Shown here: positions 35,985-45,374 of the stretch, piece after piece | How the letters are laid out: the number at the start of each line of letters is the position of its first letter | Position numbering within the stretch: position 1 is the first letter of the stretch | DNA from: Gordonia crocea | GTDB lineage: Bacteria > Actinomycetota > Actinomycetes > Mycobacteriales > Mycobacteriaceae | Assembly (NCBI RefSeq): GCF_009932435.1 | Contig: NZ_BJOU01000001.1 | Coordinates: 744,001-808,000 of the forward strand | Length of the DNA stretch: 64,000 nucleotides | Direction of reading: 5' to 3' | Translations under genes and position numbers: made by a program | Notes under the pieces: model-generated | What the model was told of the DNA's origin: nothing | The model's database searches: none | The model's input: only the letters and a program-made list of their open reading frames with translations

Positions 35985-36874
35985 GCCGCCGCCTCGTCAC
36001 GACCGACGACGGTATTGGCCTGTCCGTGGTCGTGGAGGGTGCTCCCGGTGCTGAGACGTCAGTGGTCTTCTGCCACGGCTGGACTCTCGACTCGACGCTG
36101 TGGTCCGATGTGGTCGGCGGCGCGCTGCCTGCGTTGGGGGAGTCAGCCGCGCTGATCCGTTACGACATGCGGGGGCACGGCCGCTCGTCGGCGGGCGTAC
36201 GCGGTACCGCGTCCATCGAGCGGCTGGCCGCCGACCTCGCCTGTGTCATTGAGGAGTGTGCGCCGGTCGGCGACGTGATCCTTGTCGGACATTCGCTCGG
36301 CGGGATGACGCTGATGGCCTTCGCTCAGCAGTGGCCACAGGTCTTCGACGAGCGGGTGGTCGGCACTCTCTTGGTCGCGACGTCGGCGGGGGATCTGTGG
36401 GACCCGGTCAAGCGGATCCCCGGTTTCATCGCCGCGGCGCCGGCAGTGCTGCGGCTCGGTTCGCCGTCGCGGTTGCGGGCGAATCCGCTCACCCGGTTCG
36501 GGCTGAGATACGGACTGTTCGGAGGCACGGCTCGCCGGCACGATCTCGACGCGACGGTCGCGGCGATGCGCAGCGTTGACCGGGATACCTACGCCGATCT
36601 CGGGCAGGCCCTGCTCCAGCATGACCGCGCAGGCATCCTTCCCGCCTTCGCCACCAAGAACACGGTGGTGTTCGCCGGGTCCAGCGACCATCTCACCCCG
36701 GCCCGCCACGGCCGCCGCATCGCCGAGGCGATCCCCGGCGCGCTGTATATCGAGTCCCCCGGCGCGGGGCACATGATCCCGATCGAACGGGCGACCGACG
36801 TTATTCGCGAAGTGGTCAGCGTCGCGCGCGCCGCCCAGGCCGATCCGGCCCGACGAGAGGCCGTCTCCGCATAA
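35981..36874 (+). CDS. alpha/beta hydrolase
   Basis: 297 residues with the nucleophile elbow VGHSLGGMTLMAF near residue 106, the upstream CHGWTLDSTLW oxyanion segment, Asp in GSSDHLTPA and the catalytic His in GAGHMIPIERA. It is a close homologue of the hydrolase at 40661-41560. It starts within the stop of the diiron oxygenase gene (ATGA), so it is translationally coupled. Lying beside a Baeyer-Villiger-type monooxygenase, it could hydrolyse the resulting ester or lactone. That role is inferred from context. Confidence 0.85.
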   Translation: MSRRLVTTDDGIGLSVVVEGAPGAETSVVFCHGWTLDSTLWSDVVGGALPALGESAALIRYDMRGHGRSSAGVRGTASIERLAADLACVIEECAPVGDVILVGHSLGGMTLMAFAQQWPQVFDERVVGTLLVATSAGDLWDPVKRIPGFIAAAPAVLRLGSPSRLRANPLTRFGLRYGLFGGTARRHDLDATVAAMRSVDRDTYADLGQALLQHDRAGILPAFATKNTVVFAGSSDHLTPARHGRRIAEAIPGALYIESPGAGHMIPIERATDVIREVVSVARAAQADPARREAVSA

Positions 36875-36988
36875 CGCGGCAGCGGGCCCGCATCCGCACC
36901 GGCGATGCCGGATACCCATCCCCCGGGGCGCACAGCGCAGACACGGGTGCCCCGACATACCCATCGGACCCAATCAAGGAAGCAGAAC

Positions 36989-38584
36989 ATGGCAGCGAAG
37001 ACAGCAAGCTCGGCCAAGGAGCACAAGGCGAGAACCGGCGAGGGCGAGGAAGTGGCGGACGGTCGGCCGATCGAGACCGGCGTCGTCATCATCGGTTCGG
37101 GGTTCTCTGGACTCGGAATGGGGATCGCGCTGAAGAAGGACGGCCGCGACGATTTCGTCATCCTCGAGAAGGCCGGTGATGTCGGTGGCACCTGGCGGGA
37201 CAACACCTATCCGGGTGCGGCGTGCGACGTGCCCACTCACCTCTATTCGTATTCCTTTGAGCCGCGGTCGAATTGGGAACGGCTCTGGTCCTACCAGCCG
37301 GAGATCTTCAACTACCTCAAGGAGGTCAGCGAGAAATACGGGCTGGGGCCGCACCTGCGCTTCCACCAGGTGGCGCAGCGGGGTTACTGGGACGACGAGG
37401 AGATGCGCTGGCACCTGTGGACCGCAGACGGCCAAGAGTACGTCGCCCAGTTCGTCGTGTCCGCGATCGGGGCGCTGCACATCCCGAGCATCCCGGAGAT
37501 CGACGGGATCGAGAGCTTCGGCGGGCAGGTGTTCCACTCAGCCCAGTGGGATCACTCTGTGGATCTGACCGGCAAGAAGGTCGCCGTCATCGGCACCGGG
37601 GCGAGCGCGATCCAGTTCGTTCCCGAGATCGTCGACGAGGTCGGCCAGCTGCAGCTCTACCAGCGCACTCCCGCCTGGGTCCTGCCGCGGGAGAACGTCG
37701 ACATCCCGCCGGCGGTTAGGCGTGTCCTGGCACGTGTCCCGGGGGTGCGCCGGGTCTTCCGGTCGAGCCTCTACTGGGGCGCCGAGGCGGGCGCCTACGC
37801 CCTCAACAACCGCCCGGCCCTACTCAAAGCGGTCGCGCTACTCGGAAAGGCGCACATCCGGCGGCAGATCGACGATAAGGAGCTGCGCGCCAAGCTGACC
37901 CCCGATTACCGGCCCGGCTGTAAGCGGCTGCTCGGCTCCAATACCTACTACCGGGCGCTCAACCTGGCTAAGTCGGAGGTGATCACCGACTCGATCGCCG
38001 GTGCGACGGCCGGCGGCCTGGTCACCGCCGACGGGCGGGAGCGACCAGCGGACGTCATCATCTACGGCACCGGGTTTCACGTCACCGACTCTTTTGAGTC
38101 CCTGTCCATCAAGGGCAAGGATGGCGCCGATCTTGTGGGCCGCTTCCGCGAAGAGGGGCCGATGGCGCATCGGGGCATCACCGTGGCCGACATGCCGAAT
38201 GCGTTCTTCCTCCTCGGGCCCAACACCGGCCTCGGGCACACCTCGATCGTGTTCATGATCGAGTCGCAGATCCACTACGTCCGCGACGCCATCCGCCTCG
38301 TGAACCAGCGCGGGGCCGATGCGATCATGCCGCGCGCAGAGGTCCAGGCGGCCTACAACGAGGACGTGCAGCGTCGCCTGGCCAACTCGGTGTGGAACAC
38401 CGGCGGATGCCAGAGCTGGTACCTCGACGAGCACGGCAACAATCGGACGCTGTGGCCCGGATACACCTGGCGTTACTGGCTCAGCACTCGACGGGTGCGG
38501 CCCCAGGAGTTCGAGTTCCTCGCTCGCAACGGTGCGGGCGATCCCAACGCCCGACAGCGCGGCGTGGCCGCCGTCGGTGCCTGA
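36989..38584 (+). CDS. flavin-containing Baeyer-Villiger-type monooxygenase
   Basis: 531 residues from ATG 36989, with AAGGAAG upstream. Two dinucleotide motifs, IIGSGFSG (residue 34) for FAD and IGTGASA (residue 201) for NADPH, flank the Baeyer-Villiger fingerprint FGGQVFHSAQWD (residues 177-188). The sequence resembles the mycobacterial MymA/EthA group. It inserts oxygen next to a ketone to give an ester or lactone in the cytoplasm. The neighbours fit a pathway: an SDR could make the ketone and the alpha/beta hydrolase could open the ester. A 114-base spacer separates it from the hydrolase gene. Confidence 0.9.
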   Translation: MAAKTASSAKEHKARTGEGEEVADGRPIETGVVIIGSGFSGLGMGIALKKDGRDDFVILEKAGDVGGTWRDNTYPGAACDVPTHLYSYSFEPRSNWERLWSYQPEIFNYLKEVSEKYGLGPHLRFHQVAQRGYWDDEEMRWHLWTADGQEYVAQFVVSAIGALHIPSIPEIDGIESFGGQVFHSAQWDHSVDLTGKKVAVIGTGASAIQFVPEIVDEVGQLQLYQRTPAWVLPRENVDIPPAVRRVLARVPGVRRVFRSSLYWGAEAGAYALNNRPALLKAVALLGKAHIRRQIDDKELRAKLTPDYRPGCKRLLGSNTYYRALNLAKSEVITDSIAGATAGGLVTADGRERPADVIIYGTGFHVTDSFESLSIKGKDGADLVGRFREEGPMAHRGITVADMPNAFFLLGPNTGLGHTSIVFMIESQIHYVRDAIRLVNQRGADAIMPRAEVQAAYNEDVQRRLANSVWNTGGCQSWYLDEHGNNRTLWPGYTWRYWLSTRRVRPQEFEFLARNGAGDPNARQRGVAAVGA

Positions 38585-38607
38585 CACGAATCACGAAAGG
38601 ACACGAC

Positions 38608-39456
38608 ATGAAGAATTTCCGGAACAGAGTCGCCGTCATTACCGGCGCAGGATCGGGTATTGGGCGCAGCCTGGCGCTGCGTTTGGCCGACGACGGTGCG
38701 GCGCTCGCGCTCTCGGACATCGACACCGCGGCTGTGGCCGAGACCGCTGCGCTGTGCGAGAAGGCCGGGGTGAAGGCCATTCCCTACACGCTCGACGTGG
38801 CCGACAAGGACGCCGTGTACACCCACGCCGAGGATGTGATCAACGAATTCGGCCGCGCCAACCTGTTGTTCAACAACGCCGGGGTCGCGCTCGGGGCCGA
38901 GGTCAAAGACATGACGTGGGCCGATTTCGAATGGCTGATGAACATCGACTTCTGGGGTGTCGCCTACGGCACCAAGGCTTTCCTGCCGCACCTGATCGAC
39001 TCGGGTGACGCCCACATCGTCAACGTCTCGTCTGTGTTCGGGTTGATGGGGATCCCGACGCAGAGCGCGTACAACGCGGCGAAGTTCGCCGTTCGCGGAT
39101 TCACCGAGTCGTTGCGACAGGAGATGAAGATAGGGAAGTACCCGGTCGGCGTGACGTGCGTGCACCCGGGAGGCATCAAGACCAACATCGTGGCCAATGC
39201 TCGAGGTGTGGACGCGATGGGTCGGGCCGAGTTGGCACACAAGGGATTCCAGCTCATAGCGGTGACCAGGCCGTCCTCGGCGGCGCGGGCGATCCTCCGG
39301 GGTGTACGGGCGAACAAGCCGCGCGTGCTGATCGGTCCCGACGCGCGCGTCTTCGACGCCATCCCGCGCCTGGTCGGGCCGCGGTACCAGGATGTCGGTG
39401 CTCCGTTCGCGCGCGTCGGGTTCGCGGTCGGGGAGAGGCTCGGGTTCTCGCTGTGA
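38608..39456 (+). CDS. short-chain dehydrogenase/reductase (SadH-like)
   Basis: 282 residues from ATG 38608. It has the NAD-binding GAGSGIGR near residue 13, NNAG near residue 90, and the catalytic Ser and YNAAK (VSSVFGLMGIPTQSAYNAAKFAVRG) near residues 138-155. It belongs to classical SDRs of the mycobacterial SadH/Rv3085 kind, found beside the MymA monooxygenase. It most likely oxidises an alcohol to a ketone for the monooxygenase. The stop overlaps the next start (GTGA). Confidence 0.88.
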   Translation: MKNFRNRVAVITGAGSGIGRSLALRLADDGAALALSDIDTAAVAETAALCEKAGVKAIPYTLDVADKDAVYTHAEDVINEFGRANLLFNNAGVALGAEVKDMTWADFEWLMNIDFWGVAYGTKAFLPHLIDSGDAHIVNVSSVFGLMGIPTQSAYNAAKFAVRGFTESLRQEMKIGKYPVGVTCVHPGGIKTNIVANARGVDAMGRAELAHKGFQLIAVTRPSSAARAILRGVRANKPRVLIGPDARVFDAIPRLVGPRYQDVGAPFARVGFAVGERLGFSL

Positions 39457-40535
39457 CCGACACCGACACCGACACCGATCCCGGTACCGTCGCGGCAAAC
39501 ACACACGTCCAGACGCTGGAGGTGCTTGAGGTCATCGCCGAGACCGCCGATGCGGTTTCAGTGGTGCTGGAGGTCCCCGACCGGCTGGTGACCAAGTTTC
39601 GGTACCTGCCGGGGCAGTTCCTGACGGTGCAGGTGCCCGGCGCGACCGACGGCGACCCCGCGGTGGCGCGCTGCTACTCGTTGTCCAGTTCGCCTCACCT
39701 GGACGACCATTTGATCATCACGGTCAAGCGAGTCGCCGGCGGCCACGCGTCGAACTGGATTTGCGACCGCCTGCGGGCAGGGGACCGACTCACGGTCCTG
39801 TCCCCTTCGGGAAAGTTCGTCCCCCGCTCGCTGCATCAGGATCTGCTGCTTGTCGGTGCAGGGAGCGGTGCCACGCCGTTGCTGTCGATTGCGAAGTCCA
39901 CGCTGATCGGGGGCAGCGGTGCAATCTTCTTCTTCTATGCCAACCGATGCGAGGAGGACATCATCTTCGCGTCCGAGCTCGAAGAGATCATGGTGGAGTT
40001 CCCCGACCGATTCGCGGTCCGCCACCACCTCGACGACCGCGACGGGCAGGTCACTCGGGACTACTTGGCGAACCGGCTCGAGCCTTACGGTAAGTGCGAC
40101 GTCTATCTGTGCGGTCCGGACGGATTCATGACGGTGGCCCGCGAGGCGCTAGCCGACGCCGGGGTGCCCGAGTCGCATGTGCACACCGAGATCTTCCAGT
40201 CGTTGTCGGGAGATCCGTTCGCCGACATCGTCATCCCGCCGATCACCGAGGGGGCCGAAGACGCACGGGTTCGGGTCGAGGTGGCCGGGGAGGAACACAA
40301 TCTCTCCTGGCCGCGCGAAGTCCCCTTGCTCGACGTGCTGTTGTCGAAGGGGATCGACGCACCGTACTCGTGCCGGGAGGGCGCATGCAGCGCGTGCGCG
40401 TGCACGATCCGTTCCGGCGACGTCCGGATGCTTCGCAATGACACGCTGGTCGACGCCGACCTGGCCGCGGGCCTCACGTTGGCCTGCCAGGCGGTGCCCA
40501 TCTCAGACGAGGTCGAGATCGAGTTCGATCAGTAG
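39453..40535 (+). CDS. ferredoxin-dependent reductase with FAD, NAD and [2Fe-2S] domains (KshB-like)
   Basis: 360 residues from GTG 39453. The FAD domain carries RCYSLSSSP near residue 75, the NAD domain starts LLLVGAGSGATPLLS and continues with VYLCGPDGFM. The C-terminal plant-type ferredoxin has CREGACSACAC and a downstream CQA as iron ligands. The order matches 3-ketosteroid-9-alpha-hydroxylase reductase and similar reductases that feed an oxygenase. No Rieske oxygenase is nearby, so its partner may be the AurF-like diiron protein. The N-terminus begins with four TD repeats encoded by a GACACC tandem, a possible slippage site. Confidence 0.88.
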   Translation: MTDTDTDTDPGTVAANTHVQTLEVLEVIAETADAVSVVLEVPDRLVTKFRYLPGQFLTVQVPGATDGDPAVARCYSLSSSPHLDDHLIITVKRVAGGHASNWICDRLRAGDRLTVLSPSGKFVPRSLHQDLLLVGAGSGATPLLSIAKSTLIGGSGAIFFFYANRCEEDIIFASELEEIMVEFPDRFAVRHHLDDRDGQVTRDYLANRLEPYGKCDVYLCGPDGFMTVAREALADAGVPESHVHTEIFQSLSGDPFADIVIPPITEGAEDARVRVEVAGEEHNLSWPREVPLLDVLLSKGIDAPYSCREGACSACACTIRSGDVRMLRNDTLVDADLAAGLTLACQAVPISDEVEIEFDQ

Positions 40536-40597
40536 CCGACTGACGTTTCAGTTCTGATAATTCGCTTCCTAGCGGGAATGCGTGTGATAGAACTGCA

Positions 40598-40622
40598 ACC
40601 AGTAGTACTAGATACTAAAAGT
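40598..40622. promoter_or_regulatory. mce-cluster operator site C
   Basis: ACCAGTAGTA, CTAGA, TACTAAAAGT fits the shared motif with one mismatch in the left arm. The core AGTACTAGATAC is also found, inverted, in site E. It is 39 bases upstream of ATG 40661 and heads the importer operon. Confidence 0.65.
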
Positions 40623-40660
40623 TCGTGCAGCCTGGGGTCTCCGGGGGATTGAGAGCAGCA

Positions 40661-41560
40661 ATGGGTATTCGGCGTCGATACAGCCTGCCGATGGACGACG
40701 GGTGCGAGTTGTTCGTGACTGAGGAAGGGCCCGCGGACGCCGTCGCGACGATCGTCGCGCTGCACGGCCTGTCGTTGACCTCGCAGGTCTTCGAGGACGT
40801 CACGGCTCGGCTCGTCGCGGCCGCCACCGTGCGGGTCATCGCCTACGACGCGCGCGGCCACGGCGGCTCGGGCCGTGACGAACCGGACCTCGAGCGGCTG
40901 GCCGACGATCTGGCCCACGTGGTCCGTCGGCTGGTTCCGTCCGGACCGCTGGTTCTCGTCGGACACTCGCTCGGCGGGATGACGATGCTCGCGTTGGCCC
41001 AACGCCATCCGGCGCTGGTCGCCGAGCGGGTATCGGGCGCGGTGTTTGTCGCGAGCACGCCCGGGGGCGTGGCGGCCGCGGTGCGCCGGCTCCCGGGTGC
41101 TTCGGCGGCGATCAAGCTCGTGCAGGCGGTCGTCCGGCGCGCGTCGATTCCCCGTCACCCGCGCGTCGTGCTCCGGCAGTTCGCCCGATTCGCCTTCGGG
41201 TCCGGCCCCAGTGTCGATCACCTCCGCCGCACCCTCGACCAGTCCCGACAGGCGCACATGCCCGCGGTCGCGTCGCTCGTCGGCTCCATCCTCGAACACG
41301 AGCGCTTGGCGCATGTCCCCGCGTACGGAAACGCGCGCGTGACGATCTTGTCCGGCGCCAAGGACAAGTTCTTCCCCCTGGCGCACGGTCGTGCGATGGC
41401 CCAGGCCGTTCCGGCGGCGCGCCTGATCGAATACCGGACCGGCGGCCACATGCTGCCGCTCGAGCAGACTGCCGAGGTCGCTCTGCAGATCCTCGGCGTC
41501 GTCGCCGAAGCCGCGCCGGCCAACGTGATCGACGCCCAACTCGTGGAGGAACCGGGCTGA
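40661..41560 (+). CDS. alpha/beta hydrolase
   Basis: 299 residues from ATG 40661 (MGIRRRYSLPMDDG). GTG 40625 is an alternative but overlaps the end of site C. The nucleophile elbow VGHSLGGMTMLAL is near residue 106, and GHMLPLEQT supplies the catalytic histidine. It is a paralogue of the hydrolase at 35981-36874. It is the first gene of the importer operon and is followed after 25 bases by the permease gene. It probably processes an ester of the imported or modified substrate. Confidence 0.85.
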   Translation: MGIRRRYSLPMDDGCELFVTEEGPADAVATIVALHGLSLTSQVFEDVTARLVAAATVRVIAYDARGHGGSGRDEPDLERLADDLAHVVRRLVPSGPLVLVGHSLGGMTMLALAQRHPALVAERVSGAVFVASTPGGVAAAVRRLPGASAAIKLVQAVVRRASIPRHPRVVLRQFARFAFGSGPSVDHLRRTLDQSRQAHMPAVASLVGSILEHERLAHVPAYGNARVTILSGAKDKFFPLAHGRAMAQAVPAARLIEYRTGGHMLPLEQTAEVALQILGVVAEAAPANVIDAQLVEEPG

Positions 41561-41585
41561 TGGCTCTTCGACCGAGGGTGTCGGC

Positions 41586-42446
41586 GTGACGGTGACCTCG
41601 ACAGACTCGCCGTCGCGCCCGCGCCGGGTGACCGACCTGCCGCAGCGCCTGATCAAGTGGGCGGTGGACTCGGCCATGATGTCGGTCGCCACGACCGGGC
41701 GGGCGCTGAAACTCTTCGTGCTCGCCACGGTGTACGCGGTGACCGACATGCTCTCGGGCCGGTTCAAGTGGCACGAGGCCGCGTAGAAGGCGTGGTTCAT
41801 TATCCGCGTGACCGCGTTGCCGGCGATCCTGGTGTCCGTGCCGTTCGGCGTCATCGTCACCGTGCAGGTCAGCAGTCTGAGCCAGCAGGTGGGCGCCACT
41901 TCGATGGCCGGCGCCGCCGGCGGACTCGGCGTGATCCGCCAGGGCTCGCCGATGGTGTCGGCTCTGCTTCTCGGCGGTGCGGCCGGATCGGCGATCGCCG
42001 CGGACTTGGGCGCCCGAACGATCCGCGAGGAATTCGAGGCGATGCGCACCATGGGCATCGATCCGGCCCGGCGGATAGTCGCGCCGCGGATGCTCGCCAT
42101 GCTCGCACTCGCCCCGATGCTGTGCGTACTGATCATCTTCATGGGGATCGGCGTCGGCTATGTGCTCACCATTGTTTACCAGGACGGCGTCCCGGGTAGT
42201 TACATGAGTTCGTTTGCCGCCTTCGCCACGATGGGAGACCTCATCGTCGCGCTGAGTAAGTCGGTGATATTCGGAGTCGTGATCGTGATCGTTGCGTGCC
42301 AGCGCGGGTTGGAGGCGACTAGTGGCCCGCGCGGAGTGGCACAGGCAGTGAACGCGGCCGTGGTCATCGGGGTCATCGCGGCTTTCATCCTGAACGTGAT
42401 CATCACCCAGCTCGTCTCGATGTTCCTGCCGGCGCGGATCGGGTGA
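41586..42446 (+). pseudogene. yrbEA: Mce permease YrbEA, interrupted by an in-frame TAG
   Basis: The frame from GTG 41586 encodes a typical MlaE/YrbE permease of about 286 residues, except that codon 67 is TAG (41784-41786). Homology continues in the same frame on both sides (GRFKWHEAA, stop, KAWFIIRVTALPAILVSVPFGV). GAG or CAG changed by one base would restore it. Everything else is intact, including the EEFEAMRTMGIDPARR cytoplasmic EQ-loop-like motif that contacts the ATPase. Translation could restart at GTG 41808 but would lose the N-terminal interfacial helix. It is the first permease gene of the mce operon. It is either a recent knockout or a sequencing error. Confidence 0.8.
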
Positions 42447-42453
42447 TGCGGTC

Positions 42454-43323
42454 ATGGTGACGATTTCGCAGACGACGTTCGGCCAGTCGCGGCCCGGGCG
42501 GGCGATAGGGCGCGCGTGGGGGGCAGCGATGTTCCCGCTCGACGAGCTCGGGAGGCAGATCGGCTTCTACTGGGCGATCGTGATGTCGGTTCCGCGCACT
42601 CTGCGCTACTACCGGCGCCAGATGATGACTGTGCTGACCGATATAACGTTCGGTAGCGGAAAACTCGTCATCGGTGGGGGCACCGTGTCGGTGCTCGTGC
42701 TCATGGGACTGGCCGTCGGTGCGTCTATCGCCATCGAGGGATTCAGTGCCCTCAACATGGTCGGCATGGGCCCCCTGACGGGGTTTGTCTCCGCCTACGC
42801 CAATACCCGCGAGATGGCGCCGATGATCGCCGCCGTGGGGTTCGCCATCCAGGCCGGGTGCCGGATCACCGCTGAGGTCGGTGCGATGCGGATCAATGAG
42901 GAGATCGACGCGCTGGAAGCGATGGGAGTCGAACCGATCCCGTTCGTCGTGACTACGCGCGTCATCGCGGCGCTGATCAGCACCATCCCGCTCTATTTGC
43001 TGACGCTGATTCTCAGCTACCTCTCCTGCTCGGTTGTGGTCAACGTGATCCACGGACAGTCCTCGGGTACATACAACCACTATTTCGAGGCATTCATCCG
43101 CCCCGAGGATGTCCTCTACTCGGTCATTAAAGTCGCCGTTTTCGTAGCACTGATCACGCTGGTGCACAGCTATCAGGGATTCTTCGCCTCCGGCGGCCCG
43201 GAGGGGGTCGGGCGCGCGTCCGGCCAGGCCATCCGGGCGAGTCTGATCGTCGTCGTGCTCGCGGACATGATCCTCACCCTCACCTTCTGGGGCCTCGACG
43301 TCGGCGTGCGGATCTCGGGGTGA
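42454..43323 (+). CDS. yrbEB: Mce permease YrbEB
   Basis: 289 residues, five to six membrane helices, MlaE family. The conserved cytoplasmic loop reads INEEIDALEAMGVEPIPF near residue 148, the region that couples to the MlaF/MceG-type ATPase, which is encoded elsewhere in these genomes. It starts seven bases after the first permease frame and pairs with it in the inner membrane to drive lipid movement through the MceA-F assembly. Confidence 0.93.
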   Translation: MVTISQTTFGQSRPGRAIGRAWGAAMFPLDELGRQIGFYWAIVMSVPRTLRYYRRQMMTVLTDITFGSGKLVIGGGTVSVLVLMGLAVGASIAIEGFSALNMVGMGPLTGFVSAYANTREMAPMIAAVGFAIQAGCRITAEVGAMRINEEIDALEAMGVEPIPFVVTTRVIAALISTIPLYLLTLILSYLSCSVVVNVIHGQSSGTYNHYFEAFIRPEDVLYSVIKVAVFVALITLVHSYQGFFASGGPEGVGRASGQAIRASLIVVVLADMILTLTFWGLDVGVRISG

Positions 43324-43329
43324 TACTGA

Positions 43330-44370
43330 ATGCCTAGTCTGCTGCCCCAGAGCCCACACCGGTCGCCCAGTGCCCTGGCCGTGCGACTGCGAGGGCTAGT
43401 CGCGCTGCTGACGATCGTCGCGAGTATCGCCATCCTCGCCGCCTATGCCCGCGGCGAATTCGACTCGCGCTGGCGGATCAATGTGGACGCGGCCACGATC
43501 GGCGAGGGCCTGGTCACCGGTGCCGACGTCAAGCTCAACGGTTTCGCTATCGGGCGGGTCCGGGCGATCGAGACGGTCGGCTACGGCCGCCAGCGCATCG
43601 CGCTGGACGTCGAACCGGCGCAGGCCGCCCACCTCACCGACCGCGTCACGGCCAGATTCACCTCGTCGAACATGTTCGGCGCGACCGGCATCGAATTGAT
43701 TCCGGTGCCCGGCGGCACTCCCCTGCGGGACGGCGACCTGCTGGTCATCGGAGCGGACTCGGCGCAGATCACCGTGAGCGGTTTGTTCTCGCGCGCCGGC
43801 AAGGTGGCGAGGGAACTCAGCTCGCCGGAAGTCCTGGACCTGGTCAACCTGATGGTCGACAACTCTCGTGGCCTGGGCCGCTCCATGGTCGCCTTCTTGC
43901 AGATCGCGGCCATGCTGCGCGACGAGCAACGGGGGAGTCTGAGCAAGTACCTGGAGGTGGGCGCCGAGATGGGCAGCGCGATACAGCGGCTCACCCCGTT
44001 GATCGTGGCCGGCGTCGTCGACCTCGTCGAACAGACCGAGTACTTCGGTCCGAAGGAGAACCGGGAGCGGACGAACCGCGCGATCGGGGGACTCAACAAG
44101 CGGCTCCTCTACCCGGCGGGCGACCTGGTGGCCAAGCACGAGAAGAACTTCTCGACGATCATCACGACGGCGCTCGACCTGGTCATTCCGATCAGCGTCG
44201 CGATCGGCAGCCTGGCGCCGACCTACAACGGGATCCCGGAGATCATCGCGAACATCCGATCGGCGTTCCCGGAAGTCGCCGGGAAGCCCCAGCTGCAACT
44301 GCGCATCGTCGCCACCAATTTCCCGCAGGTGGTCAGTGCGCTGCCGCAAGCCCGACGAGGTGGACGATGA
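43330..44370 (+). CDS. mceA: Mce-family protein A
   Basis: 346 residues. An N-terminal membrane anchor (residues 22-42) is followed by the MlaD/MCE domain (GEGLVTGADVKLNGFAIGRVRAIE near residue 58) and the helical Mce C-terminal region. MceA-F form a hexameric periplasmic tube that shuttles lipids from the outer envelope to the YrbE permease. It starts seven bases after yrbEB. Its stop overlaps mceB as ATGA. Confidence 0.9.
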   Translation: MPSLLPQSPHRSPSALAVRLRGLVALLTIVASIAILAAYARGEFDSRWRINVDAATIGEGLVTGADVKLNGFAIGRVRAIETVGYGRQRIALDVEPAQAAHLTDRVTARFTSSNMFGATGIELIPVPGGTPLRDGDLLVIGADSAQITVSGLFSRAGKVARELSSPEVLDLVNLMVDNSRGLGRSMVAFLQIAAMLRDEQRGSLSKYLEVGAEMGSAIQRLTPLIVAGVVDLVEQTEYFGPKENRERTNRAIGGLNKRLLYPAGDLVAKHEKNFSTIITTALDLVIPISVAIGSLAPTYNGIPEIIANIRSAFPEVAGKPQLQLRIVATNFPQVVSALPQARRGGR

Positions 44371-45374
44371 AGACGAAACTGGGACTCGCGTCGAAGCTGG
44401 GCGCGTTCGCCGCACTCGTGGTCGTGTGCGCGGTGCTGATCGTGAACAGCATCCTGACGCCGGTCGAGGGGGACAAGCACGACTTCACGGCGGTGATCAC
44501 CGATGTCTCCGGCCTCTATCCGGGCAGTGATGTCCGCATGTCGGGAGTGCAGATCGGCAAGGTCGTCGACATCAAGCTCGACGGCACCGTCGCCAAGGTC
44601 AAGTTCGACGTGACGACCGACCGGACGATCTACGACAACACGAGGGTGGCGGTGCGCTACCAGAACCTGGTCGGGCAGCGTTACCTGGAGCTCCTCCGCG
44701 CCGAGAAGGACGGCGCCCCGCTGCCGCCGGATTCGACGATCCCGGTGCAACTCACCGTCCCGAGCTTCGACGTCTCCCGGCTGTTCAACGGCCTGCAGCC
44801 GCTGTTCACCACGCTGGATCCCGCCGCCTTCAACACGCTCGGCCAGAATCTGCTGCGCGTCATCCAGGGCGACGGCTCCGGCATCGGTCCGGCACTGCGC
44901 GACGTACGCGCGCTCGCCGATCTCGCCACCGACCGGCAGAAGGTGGTGAGCATACTGATCGCCAACCTGGCGATCGTGTCCCAGGAGATCGGCGGCAAGT
45001 CGGCCCAGGTCGGCAAGTTCGTGCAACAGCTCAACACCATCGTCGGCAACCTCGCCAACCGCGCCGACGGCATCATCGCCAGCTCGCTGACCGCCAACGA
45101 GACCCTGACCCGCGGCGCCGACCTCCTCGATCAGCTACAGGAGGCCTACGACGACAGCTACGATCCGCTCCACCAATTCCTGCACCGGATCTTTCCGCCG
45201 ACCGCACTGATCGCGCAGGCCCTCGAACTGCTGCCCTCGCTGATCTCCGGGTTCAACAACTCGTTCCGCACGACAACCGCACCGACGGAGTTCCACTGCC
45301 ACCGGGGGCGGGCCGACATCCCCGGAATCGGCCGGCTCGTTCTGGGCAATCAACGTCTGGTGGTGTGCCGATGA
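44367..45374 (+). CDS. mceB: Mce-family protein B
   Basis: 335 residues with an N-terminal membrane segment (residues 8-28). The MCE domain is SGLYPGSDVRMSGVQIGKVVDIKLDG near residue 48. The family-typical ending includes FNNSFRTT and CHRGRADIPGIGRLV. It overlaps mceA by four bases and mceC by four bases, so the subunits are translationally coupled for equal production. Confidence 0.92.
   Translation: MKTKLGLASKLGAFAALVVVCAVLIVNSILTPVEGDKHDFTAVITDVSGLYPGSDVRMSGVQIGKVVDIKLDGTVAKVKFDVTTDRTIYDNTRVAVRYQNLVGQRYLELLRAEKDGAPLPPDSTIPVQLTVPSFDVSRLFNGLQPLFTTLDPAAFNTLGQNLLRVIQGDGSGIGPALRDVRALADLATDRQKVVSILIANLAIVSQEIGGKSAQVGKFVQQLNTIVGNLANRADGIIASSLTANETLTRGADLLDQLQEAYDDSYDPLHQFLHRIFPPTALIAQALELLPSLISGFNNSFRTTTAPTEFHCHRGRADIPGIGRLVLGNQRLVVCR

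Noticed and set aside
41560..41589. Nine-codon frame ATG 41560 to TGA 41589 before the permease gene
   Set aside because: It overlaps the stop of the hydrolase and the start of the permease and is too short to support as a gene. It may only reflect the coupling of neighbouring genes.
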